Origin: Crambe crambe
Lineage: Eukaryota; Porifera; Demospongiae; Poecilosclerida; Crambeidae
Direction of reading: 5' to 3'
DNA length: 64,000 nucleotides
Assembly: GCA_963924555.1 (NCBI GenBank)
Contig: OZ004593.1
Span: 3,654,480-3,718,479, forward strand
Positions 50,501 through 62,500 of this stretch are shown here, one piece after another. A program made the position numbers and the translations under genes. Numbering within the stretch: position 1 is the first letter of the stretch; each line of letters opens with the position of its first letter. The notes beneath the pieces are model-generated. The model was given only the letters and a program-made list of their open reading frames with translations. It ran no database searches and had not been told where the DNA came from.

Positions 50501-53500
50501 TTTTGGAGGACTCATTGTTGGCTAACTCTCCACAAATTCCAATACTCTATTAGGGAGGGGATTACATTTCTTTCAATAAGTATAGCTATATAATTTATAA
50601 ACCTTATGAAGCTTCCTCCCCAGTAGTCAAACTTCCTGGTGCAATATTATTCTTTTTATTAATTTTGATCCAGATATATATAGCTAGCTACAATAATAAT
50701 GCATCATTGTCAACCCCATTGTAGCACCTGTATCCATTGTTCTATCTCTTCTTCCCATAGTGCACCACAAACATCACACAATATAGTATCACTCTCTTCT
50801 TCCTGCTGCTTCTGTCTCTTCTTTTGCTTTCGTATTTCAGCTGCCTTAATGGTTCCTCCTTTTCTGTTCCTGGAAACTTCTTCAAGATGCTCCAACCAAA
50901 TCTTGACTTCACTAACAGGAAGCAACACTTTCTTGGCTAAGGTTTGCAGTTCAATCCCAGACATATTACTACCATGTGCGCTGAGGGAGGCTTGACAGCT
51001 AAATTCGTGACTTGTTGCATGTTATGCAGGTGTTCATCAGGCTTCAAATAATGGCCACTACAGACTCCACTACATTGTGTACAACTGACATCACCAAAAG
51101 GGTGACTACTATCAGGAACAGGCAGTGGGGAAAATGTTAATGGTGGTCCTCCAACATACCATTTGGATAAAGAGGATGATTGCACTCCTTCGATAAGCAG
51201 CACCGAAGGAAGAATATAATACTGACTAGGTAACCCTGGCACCATGTGTCGAGTACGTATATCCCAAATTGAACTAAAATATTCGTAGAGTGCAGGATGT
51301 TTATCCTTCAACTCTTGCTTCTTCTTTTTGGTTCCCTTCAGAAATGTGATCAATTTTTCTCTTCTTTCGTAATCAGCTTGGATACCCTTGAATAGATGAA
51401 TGACAGTCTTGCTGCATGAACACCCATTGCATCTTTCAATATAAATATCTATCAAATTTTGGTGAAGAATACTTTACCATTTTCCTTGACACATGAGCCA
51501 TTAAGAGTTGATGGGATAAAGAGACCACTATGAGCTTGAGTCAAGCATCCATTTTGTAATTCAACACGATTCATATAACTACTACCACTGCTTCGAGTTG
51601 TAACTAATGTTGCCACCTTTCTATGACTCGCATGTCATTCCGTCCGGTAGAACTGGACTTCTTCATGTCCAGGGCCTTCATCCCCTGCTCCATCAACACG
51701 GATACAGTCAATAGTTTTTTCAATTCCAGATGCTGGATTAAAAAATACTGATTTGAGTTCTTCTTTTTCATATAGTAACTGAATGTCTGCAGCATGCTGT
51801 GCTGGGCATTTTGTAAAGAGTGACTGTGCTTTTGTGACACCAACACAATATTCCTACGTGTCATTTGTTGCTGAGAAGTTGTAAGAAGTAGTTTGTAAAA
51901 CTGACAGATATCGATTGACGTAATCAGTGTGGGTAGTAAGCACATCTTGACCTTTTACGACAGGTGTGGAGTATTGATGGTGTGTTGTCAAAGTATCCAG
52001 ATGAAATCCAGCCTGGTCATCCCTATTGATATTCAAAATATTTGTACCACTCTTGTATTGCAAAGCATTCAAGTTCCTATATAGAGCAGCACTCCAATGA
52101 CAATCAGGATTGTAGTGAAGTTGGAAACCTTTTCTTGCTCGGCGGCTTGTTACTTCAGCAAGACCATGATAACGCTTAGCTGAAAGCCTGCATTTGGTTC
52201 TAGCAACACACAGCTGCACAACTGTTCCATACAATATATGTTGCTTGTAGACATCCTTTAAATGATCTTGAATTCTGCGATAAGTGCACTTTTTGTTGAT
52301 TTTCTGGTTCCCATCAAAAGTAAGGATGCCAGTCCTCCAAGCATCTGCTCCTACATTGCAACTGGCTACATACCTTTCAATTTCAGATCCTATGTCAGGA
52401 AATTTGTCGGCAATGCTGTGTAGAGCTTTGGATCTTTTCTTTCCTAGAAAATGCTGGCTAGCAATAAATTTAGCCCTATGTCTTCGAACCTGTCGTCTGA
52501 TAACATTCACTTTCTTTGAAATAATGCTCAATGCATTTAGTCTGAAGTGCCCTTCGATATGCACTTGGGTCATCTGACTCAGAATCTGTTGTAATATCTC
52601 CATTGCACAACTGTTGAGATCGTCTCTTTCTATGCTCATTAATATTTTCATCTGCCCAGAAAGCTTAGAATGACACATCTATACACTTGCGCTCTTCTTC
52701 TGTGAAACTTTTTGAATCAATTTTACTGTGATATGCATTGAGAATTTTATCAATTTGATTGTCAGGTATTTCAAGTATTGCAATAGCATTCATGCGGAAT
52801 TCAAACCAGTTATACAGGCTTTGCTAAAGGATGATATCAAGTTTACCTGCAATCTCTTGATCATAACATCGCAACTCAACATTTGAAGCTATACCTTCGT
52901 CCTCACTGCTATCACTTGATGATGCTGCCTGTGCACACTGCACTCTAGCTTCAATGATTTTTTCAAAAGCCTTTCGAATATCAATAATATCTTGTATTGC
53001 TTTCTCAACTTTTGTTGCATATTCACGCATGTCACTAAATCCTAGTTCCCTGCGAGCTGCAGTTGGAGTCAGCCCAGAAACTTTGAAAATTGCATATTTT
53101 AATATCTCTCTCTCGGTCAGTTGAAGTCAGCAAAAGAAGTTCATGTACTTCCTTCTTGTTTATTGTAAGTGAAGGAGTAGGAGATTTGTTAGATTGAAGA
53201 ATGCGACGAAGGTTTGAGTAATCAATTCCTTGAAAAAATTCCATTATGTATACTGTTGAATTTCCATCAGAAGGTGATCCTACTCGAATAGTTGCTAATG
53301 GCATTTGTAGGAGTCTTCTTTTTGCTTGATGTGAATGATAAGTAGTGTCTGGGAAAAAAGTCTTAAATACATTTGAAAGTGTACAAATAGAATCCTTTAA
53401 TATCATTTCTGCAGCAGCTAACATAGGAGGACATTTCATACAATCAGAGTTCCTTTCGAACTTTGACATACTCGTATAAGGTTATTTGATTTACTTTACT

Positions 53501-56500
53501 AACATAAACAGATTCACTAATCACGTTGTACATGCTTAAATCACTTTATAAATAAATAGGTAGTAGTTTTTCGACTGGCCTCCCTATCATAGAATAGGGA
53601 GGCCTTACTGAAAAATTTCATTTGGATCTGGTTCGTTGCTTCCGGCATCAGAAAGACTATCTTGGTATACAGGTGAAGGAATGGGTGTACATAAATTATC
53701 CTGAGAAGTATGGGACGGAGCCTCTGTAAGGTCAATGGGTGCGCATGACTGTGTTTCTGATGATGGTTCTGTGAGGTCAATAGATGACTGGAAATCTAGC
53801 AATGGCTGTGTGGGCCCCAAAGAAGACTCACCAACACCTTCACTGGGACTGGGACTACTGCTGAATGATTGTTCCAAGAATTCAGTAGAATCACCTGAAT
53901 CACTAGACATTAACCTGGGACGAACAGGAGACAAATATCAGACTCTGATGAACTAGTAGAGCGCTTCTTTTTGTAAGATAACGACTTCTTCTCTTTGTCA
54001 TGGTAATTCTTCAACTCTAGTTCCAGTCTTCTGGCTTCCCGTTCACTTTCACGAATTAGATCAGTCAGTTCTTCACAAAGTTTATAGTTCTTGGCATTTT
54101 TGGCAACTGAACGTCTTTTCATTTTATATTGCATGCCTTCTTTAATCCTCTGCATATCAAGTTCAATTTCCTCCATTCTCTCTTTGCGAATTTGTTTACT
54201 GATATTTAGCAGCAGGCTCAGCAGTCTTATCTAGGAACAATTTTGACCTATAAACCAAAAGTTTAATTCAAAAAAGGGTAATCTACTATGCATAGCACAA
54301 AATACTTGCCTAGATTTTCCTTTCTTGAACTGAAATCCAGAGTCATACACTCGGGCTAGCACCAACAGGTCTCCTTTCTTGGCCAGCATAGAAGGATCAC
54401 TCACACAAATGTCACCAGCTGGTTTATTGACAGCCAGTTGAAAAGATGTTAAAGGTCGTTTGTTCTGCTTTGTGTATACTTTTGCTTTTTCTCTTCATCC
54501 ACTGCACATTTTGTGGAAATGCCTCCTATCACCTGAATGTAGATTTTGTGATTAATAATGTAACAATGAGCATGCATTTATAGAGACACTAAAATGCTCA
54601 GTAAACTTGCCTTGGGCAAGGTCATATGAACAACCCCAGATGAAGACCTTTGAAGTCGCAATTGCTTGGCAGCAGGTTGGGAGGTAACGAGGATAGGCTC
54701 CACCTCAGATACTGAGGATTCAGAGGATTGAGCAGAACATGCCAGAATAGGTTGGGAGGACTCTTTGCTATGTATCGGCTAGGAGGGAAAAATGAGCTGA
54801 GTACCTAGCTAGCTACTACATTAAAAATATACCTGTTCAACAACATGAACTTCAATGACTGATTTGTCAGGGAGAGAAGCATCTTCCTGGAGGCCTTTGT
54901 TTCTTCAAGTCATGACCAGAGGAAGGTCTGAGGCCCAGTTCTGGTCAAAATGTATTGGTCAATTATTCTTCACTGGGTCCACATATTCTACAACCAGATG
55001 AGTTATTCTCCATGCAAGTTCTCACCTGGGCGGACAGGGGGAGGAGTCACACTAGGGAAGGGTGGGGGCTCAGGAGTGTGGTATGGGAAGTCAGAAAGGC
55101 TGTTGATGGCATTGCAGCCGTTATGATTGCAGCAACAGACGATTCCTCCCAAATTGTCAATAGTTGGTTCGCATCGAGCTTTCTGTAGGGCGTGGGGAGG
55201 GGAGGGCAAGATCTAGTAATAATAATACTGCATCACAAAGTCAACTTATACAGATCAGACCAGATTACCCTGTTCTAGTATGTAGTTACAACAATGCATC
55301 ATAAACAAGCAATAACAGGGACAAAATTCTTACACTGATCACTTAAACAAACACATAGAAGTCCCATACTAATGGCTTTCTTGGCAGCTGTAAGCAGCTA
55401 TTTGTTTGAACAACCCTGCATTCTATCATCTTTAATTTTCAACAAAATGGTATTGTTAGCATTCGATGGCAGCACATTAGAAAAAGTGGACAAAATATCA
55501 TCTTAAGGCTGCTAGTGCTAATAATCTTCACAACCCTGCTGTAGATGCCATACAGCATAAGGATACCCTTCATTTTTGCGTGAGGCAACAGCTTATAGAT
55601 TTGCTGAATCGGCTATCATGTGAACTTTGAACTTTCAAACATTAATTTCAATAAAGTTCAAAGTCCCCTATAGCGGGGCATAAACTTCCTACAAAGTCGA
55701 GCATGTTCTCCCACAATTGCTCCACCCCTTCCCGTACTGGGGGAGGTGGGGCATACAATTGATAACCGAAGTCCATTCGAGCAGCATTTTTTTGGTTCCA
55801 GCAAAAATTTTGCCTCAGTACCCAAGTGTATCGTATTTCCTCATAAATAATAAATACTATATGGTGCATTGGTAGAAGTGGCAACCATGATACACCAGGC
55901 ATTACTGGTTTGTATAGCTCATCTGAGAAAAGTTAGCCAACTTTTTGGGTTCTATATGATTCACACAAATCTACATAATATCTTGCATAAAAGTATCTAT
56001 GTAGACTTTAAGCTAGAAAGCATACTAAAACAGTTTGGCCCACGTTAGTTCAAAATAAATTCACATGTACTATGTCTTTACTATAGAATGTGGATTCTCT
56101 TCTTGAAGCCAGGTTGAAGGAAGCTACCATTAAAAACTCGGCACTACTTAATGAGAATGCATCCTTGAGAAAACAGGTGTCTCTCTTGGAACAAGAGGTA
56201 CAGTGTTTGTAAGGTGGTCTTCTGTGGAGAGATAACCTACAGGCTTTGATTTATGTGTACAGGACAATGGTAACTCATGTCCATACCTCAGTTTGGATAA
56301 GCCATTAAAGTATCACCACTAATAATACGTGTGAGCACAAAAAAGCTTGTAGGAATGGCCCCATATGTAATGCAGCCTCTTATCATACATTTACATCCAT
56401 TTCCTATAGGGCTTGGTTCCAGATTTTGGTGCCGTCCTTTTCATTTGGAAGAAATTTGTGTTCACTTTCCAACCTTTTTCTTTTGTAATCATAGATAGGT

Positions 56501-59500
56501 AGCCTACCACAAATGCAGAAGCCGATATTGACTATGTTTTCAAGGATGTTAGCCATTCAAGTGTAGGCTGAACATTGCCCACTGTGTTATCTAAGCATTC
56601 TGCTACCCCTGCTTTCCCAGGAAAAACCCGTAAAAGTTGCTAAACAATAATATATGTGACCGGCTCTGGGAAACCCTCCGTCCAGCGAAAATTAATTTTT
56701 TTTGTTATGGTAAAATTTGTTATCTATGGCCCTTTGGCTCTTTATTGCGCAAATTTCAAAGCTATAGGTTTTATGACGCCTGAGGAACAGCTCTTAGAAA
56801 GATCGAGGTAGCGTCCATTAGCGTTATTGTTTTTTCGAGAAAAGCTGACTAAGCAACGTGAACATTATTTCTGGACATGCCTGTACACTATTAAAATTGA
56901 CGGTGGGTGGGGTTTCGAAGTAAGAAGCTAGTTTCTTGCCTTTTGGCTCGAGAAAGGTCCAACCAAAGCTCCGAGAAGAGAAGCAAGGTACCGAAGGTAG
57001 CGCAGATAGCTTAGTAAGTTCATATTTCCCAGCGCATAAGCTGGAAAGCCTACCTAAAGTTCAATGAATTTCAGCCTGACTAGAATCTCCGTGCACGAAG
57101 CTTCAATGGCTGACTAGCTAACTTTAGCACTTCATTTGAAGCCTTTGTACTTGTAGTCTGAGCTCCAAACTTCATCTGTGCTTTGTTCAAGGATCATAGT
57201 TGTCATTTATGCTTAAAAAAATTTTGGCACTGCCAACTAAACGTGCTCGTATCTGATAATTGATTTTCGCACCGGACGGAGGGTTTTTAGTCAGGTGGCT
57301 TAGTGAAATTATGGGGACACACTGGACAAAAGTACCAAACTTTGTACAGCTAGTCTTACTGATCCATGGAATGATTTGAAGATAGGATCCACCATAGAAT
57401 TCTTTCCTATCTCAAAATGGAGCAAGAAATTGTATAGTTGCTATATGCGCGAATTTTTTTATTTTCGTGGTACATAGAGATTATACAGAAAAAAATTTAA
57501 CAGCCAAAATATTTTGGAAAACAGGTTCTATTGCATTTGCAAAATTCAGTGCAGGTCCAATTTGCTTTCTTGCAGCCACACCTGGTACCACAGCCATTGC
57601 TGCTCTTGCAATTATAGCTACATTTTACAAGTTCTAGACAAGCTTGCTGTGCACTCATCCCCCATGATGCTGGACTTGGTCTGTTCTGCTGAGGTAGTTT
57701 CTCCATATTATGCTGGCTTAGTCCTCAATAAATGTTGAATAAGAGCAGGTGGAAGATTTCGTTTCTATGACAAAATAGCTCCATTCTGGTTTCGTTCACA
57801 CTTTCAAGGTTACTGCTTTTGTTGTATGTATATAATCACTACAAATCTTTCCAGGAGAGAGAAAATGGGAAGAATAGCTAAGGAAGCTTGGAAGTCCTTT
57901 CCTGATTCAACTAGAGCATTTATAATGCACCCCTGAATGATGACTTGTTTCCCCTTTCTGATGTGGTATCACAGCCTGTGAAGCTGTGGAAGACCAGTAA
58001 TGCTGAAGATTTCTCTTCACCCAAAAGAGTGCAGACAGAATTGATGTGCTATAAGGAGAAATTTTTTCCCCTTCCAAAGGCCACCCAAATATTAATGTTG
58101 GGGTTCAAGGAAAGTAATTGAAAAACTTGCCTGTCAGGATGACAATAATGTCAGTATCCACAGTGTGGATCAAACTACTTTGAACTTTTTGTAATGCATC
58201 TGCTATGTGAACCAAAAGTCTAGTGTCTGACTCTTCATGGTCACATGCTTGCATTTGCTGATCAGTACCTTTTGAAAGTACTTCACTACCAGAGGTTATA
58301 TATATCCTCCTAATTACTTTTCTAGAGAGGAAATCAAAAAGCTCTTTCTTATTGGTTCCATCTCTCAGAAAATCATTCCAATTCCATGGACCCTGTTTTT
58401 ACCAGCTACCTTTTGTCTGATGCCTTTCCCCTTCTTTTCTCTTGTGATACTATCAGTGATATGTAGGTATCCCAAACAACATCTACATGAGTGGATCTTT
58501 CCAGCTGCTTGAGGACAACATTATCAGCATACCGTACTGGTTAAATGTAATGATGTTAACAGTGGAAAGAAGGTGAATAAGAGCACCACCATCAAATACA
58601 ATAATATCGAAAGAATCTGGAGGATTGCCAGTCAGATTTTTTTGAAGATCGTAATTTGCCATACTCAGATATAGGAGTCCAAGAAAAATCTGTAGCTCTT
58701 TTCAAATGAAAAGCTAAAACTAAACAGGTTAAGGCAGTTGTAATGCTCAAAAATGATGTTGCAAAATAATTGTGGCAAGAAGCAGAGAATGTGACATACC
58801 ATCCTTCTTTAAGCATGCCTTTCCAAATTGTATCATGAATAGAAAAATGCAAGAATACAAGCATAATGATGTCACCTTTCAAAGGTTTTATTTTTACGTT
58901 TTTTAATTTCGCAATACATTCTCTATGTGGTGCGAAAATTTAAATTTTCGTGCTTATCCCATTTTAGTTTTTTTAAATAGAAAGTCACAAAACATGCGGA
59001 TTTTGAAATTCTGTGATTGGATCCTATCATAAAATTAAAGTTAAATGTATAAGGATTTCATGGGGGAAAAATGGCACTTTTGTCCGCTCTGTCCCCATTT
59101 CATGAAATTTTGTTGCTAAGCCACCTGACTATTTCCCAGAGCCAGTCACATATTTCTGGCTAGACTATTTGGTAAAGCTCGTCACGTGAATAAGCTGTTC
59201 AAGGGGTGGGGTTTCCATCTATCCAGCTCGGCTAGTTCATGCTATGAAGAATGCCAGCCAAAGCCTAGGGAAGAGCAACAAGGTAGCACAAGAACTGGAA
59301 AAGCCCACCTTAGTTGGTGATTTTTCCACACAACTATCCGCTGTTGGATTTCCGTGCACAAAGCTTTCATGGCTGACTAGCTAGCTTTAGTGCTTTATTT
59401 GTAAGCTCCATAACTATCTCGCATGCATGAGGGTCACTGATATAACACGTGCTAGTACGTGACATCGAAATACGTAGCTAGGGGGAAAATAGCATTCTGT

Positions 59501-62500
59501 TCGCAGGCCTCACTGAACTACCAACGTTTGCTGAGCAAGGCTGAAAAAGAGAAGATTCCGGCTCTTTTATTACAGTAGTAAGATGGGAAGAATAAGCTCT
59601 AGAGTGCATGTAAGAGCAGAAACATTACATTAATTATTTATTTATAATGGGTGGTTCCTTGGGCTCGGGGTTGTCCACATAGTTTTATTTCTACTTGGTA
59701 TGTAATTACAAGCATAACCAACATACCAAGTAAAGCACATGTTATTTGTGCTTATTATATCATTATTCATTACAATAATAAGTTGTAAGGTAGGGATGAA
59801 AGTATCTTTGGTCTTGTGGTGCTAGTGGAGAGGGTGATGACAGGGAAGAAACGCGCTTTGATTATTTACATTACGTATTTCTATATATTTTTTTCTACTT
59901 GGTATGTTATTATTATTATTATTATTATTAGGCCAAAGATGAAAAGGTAAAAGTAGAAGAAAAAGTAAAAGAATTAAAAGAGTTACAGGTATGGAATATA
60001 CATACAAAGGGAACCAATCAACTTTAGATGTACGTAGTTGGTAAGCACCTTAATAGTCAGGTTGCTTAGTGAAATAATCGTTACCGGGCGGACAAAAGTG
60101 CCATTTTTTGCACAAGAGTTCATTTTGTGATACTAAACAATATTAGCCTAGGAGCCCCCGACAAATTCTTAGCGTACTCGCAGAATAATAAAATGGCCGC
60201 CATATTCAGCAATTATCCAATATATTTTGTGATAAATGACTGAAAATTGCATTATTATTCACAATAGCAGTTACAAAGTGGAAAATATTCCTAGCGCACT
60301 CGCAGAATAACAAAATGGCCGCCATATTCGGCAATTATAAGATAAATCACTGCAAATTGCATACAAAGTGAAGATTACAGCAGTCACTTTTACATGAAGA
60401 TCCCTTACTAGGCTAGGAGCTAACTTCAACAATAATTTAGCACTTATGGTTAAGAACAAATGGCTGCACGAGAAAAAATAACTGATGCAAAATTAGTTTA
60501 GTGTAAACAGAGTCATTACATTTGCATTGGCAAAGTGATGAGCATTGAAGATTAGCTTTAGCACATTTGCATCTGGTATAATCTCCTTTGCATGAACATT
60601 TTACGAGTTCGCTGCATGCTCTGGAAACTTCTGTGATTGTAATCCACACTGGGATCCAAGGCCCTGATGTTGACTCCTTGGTCTACGAGAATTCATGTGG
60701 TGAAGAAATAACTGGCTGTGTTTGCATGCAGGTGGTCCAGATTCCAGCTTGGACAGTGCATGCTGAGTACGAATGTGCTGAAGTAGTGCATCTTGTGTGG
60801 GTGGTATTCTGTCAATTGATCTACTCTCTCGACAGAAAAGTTCTTCTCTCGCTTGATTGACTGAGCTCAAAGGACTGCATATATAATGACAGTTAGCCTA
60901 TCAATTCTCTGAAAATGAAGACATTCTACACTCAGATGCTCAAAAGCATGACTGGCAAGGTGTACGAATGTGTCTGTGACAGCTTCATAGATCTGCCAAG
61001 CTTGCCAAGCAGTCTTCTTGCCCTTTCCCTTAAAGGCTGAAGCAGTGTCACAGTCAGTCAAATGCATGAAACACTGGTAGACTTCGGGATCTTGGCTCTC
61101 CTAGGGTGGAACAGACGATGTTTATGGAATAGAAGCAGTAGTTCTTCCCCATCCCAAAGGCAACCCATGCAGATGTCTGCTTGAGGTTGAATTGCAGTAA
61201 GGTCATAGAATGCGCCAATAAGGATTGTTACCACATCAGTGTCTACTGTGCACAATGACCCTGGTATCAGCTTCTTCATGGTTGCAATCTAGCATTGGAT
61301 TGCTTGAGCCTATGCACACAACAGACTTCCCCGATGTGATATACACAAACTTGCTTGGTGGAAAAGCGTATTCAGCAACCTTGACTGTAAGAAAGGTAAA
61401 CAGCTCCTCTTTATTTTTCGAGTCATGAAGGAATCCTTCCAGTTACCAGGGAGCGTAGTTGAGCCAGACACTTTTCTTCACACACCCTTCCCCTCTTGTT
61501 CCTGGTGGACTCCTTTAAACTGTCTACAATGTATGTATCCCCAATCATGTAGTATTCCTTAGCTGCTTCATTAAGTAAGGCATGAACACCTTATCTGCAT
61601 ACTCATCAGAGAGTGTGGTAGCACTCTCTATGTAGGGTTAGTAAGGAATGGGCATGAACAATACAAACTGGACTCTCTGTATCTCTTCTATTCTTGCTAC
61701 AGGCTCAACTAAACTTCTTACATCTAGAAAACAATGCAGCTATGTCCGCTCAAACTCCTCCAGAACAGCGTCAACAATCAGCACCAGCTGCCGTCTAAAT
61801 CTAAAATTTTTATGATTCGTTCATCATCATCATCAGATTTTCTTTGATGGCTGTAACTCCATGATCCTTTCACATACGACAATCAAATTCATATCAACTT
61901 GTGCAGTTATAATCACACAATGTGCTTTTACCATCGTTATTCACACAGTTTTCCTCTAAAATAATCAGTCATATCGAACGACTTTTCATTACAAATGATA
62001 CTATGTCAGCCATTTTGAAATTAATGACGTCATTTATGACACACGAGCGTCTGTCATGATCACATGCATGTATGCGTGTGCCAACCAGTACCTAGCTAGC
62101 TAGCCACTCTAAATAAAAATGAATTGAGAAAAGGTCATATAGCTAAAAAGTAAACAAACAATTGAAAGGGAAAATATTTAAAAAGGCCATGTAGGGTTAG
62201 TCTGTACTTTTACCTATAGCAGTTTCTGTGAACAAACATCAAATTATGCTGCCTTCAATAATAATCCCTACATCACTGCCTAAACCAAGTAGAACTTTAC
62301 ACTGACATGAACAATAAAGCAGCTTGGTGGGAGGCAGTGATGTAGAAGGCAGCATAATTTTGATGTTTGTTCACAGAAACTGCTAGCTATAGGTAAAAGT
62401 ACAGGCTAACCCTACATGGCCTTTTTATTTAGCATAAATTTTTTCCTTTCACTTATTGAAAGTAGTAACCCCAGAGGTTGGCAAGCTGTGGACGATAACA

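Larger units (their letters stand above)
50059..55764. mobile_element. 5.7-kb DNA transposon E, autonomous-type but decayed
   Basis: The ends are nearly identical inverted repeats of about 42 bp, starting TATCAATTGTATGCCCCAC and continuing CCCCCAGTACGGGAAGGGGT, with one mismatch in the shared core. Several exons on the minus strand between 50710 and 55209 fill the element. A direct target duplication is not obvious; CAATTG lies at both ends as a palindrome. A foldback is inserted at its left part (50228-50732). It resides in the GRPEL1-like intron region. Confidence 0.85.
61632..62455. mobile_element. Insertion in copy C carrying an exon-like segment
   Basis: About 820 bp separate two contiguous parts of the family X protein (…SGVTT and SATTLSDEYADK…). 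TGTAGGGTTAG near 61631-61641 is complemented by CTAACCCTACA near 62406-62416, suggesting the insert has its own ends. On the plus strand it contains an acceptor and a 32-codon terminal-exon-like frame (61703-61798). Edges are approximate. Confidence 0.6.

Noticed and set aside
51604-51945. Minus-strand 113-residue frame
   Set aside because: It is the wrong frame over the transposase block; the meaningful frame there reads DCIRVDGAGDEGPGHEEVQF.
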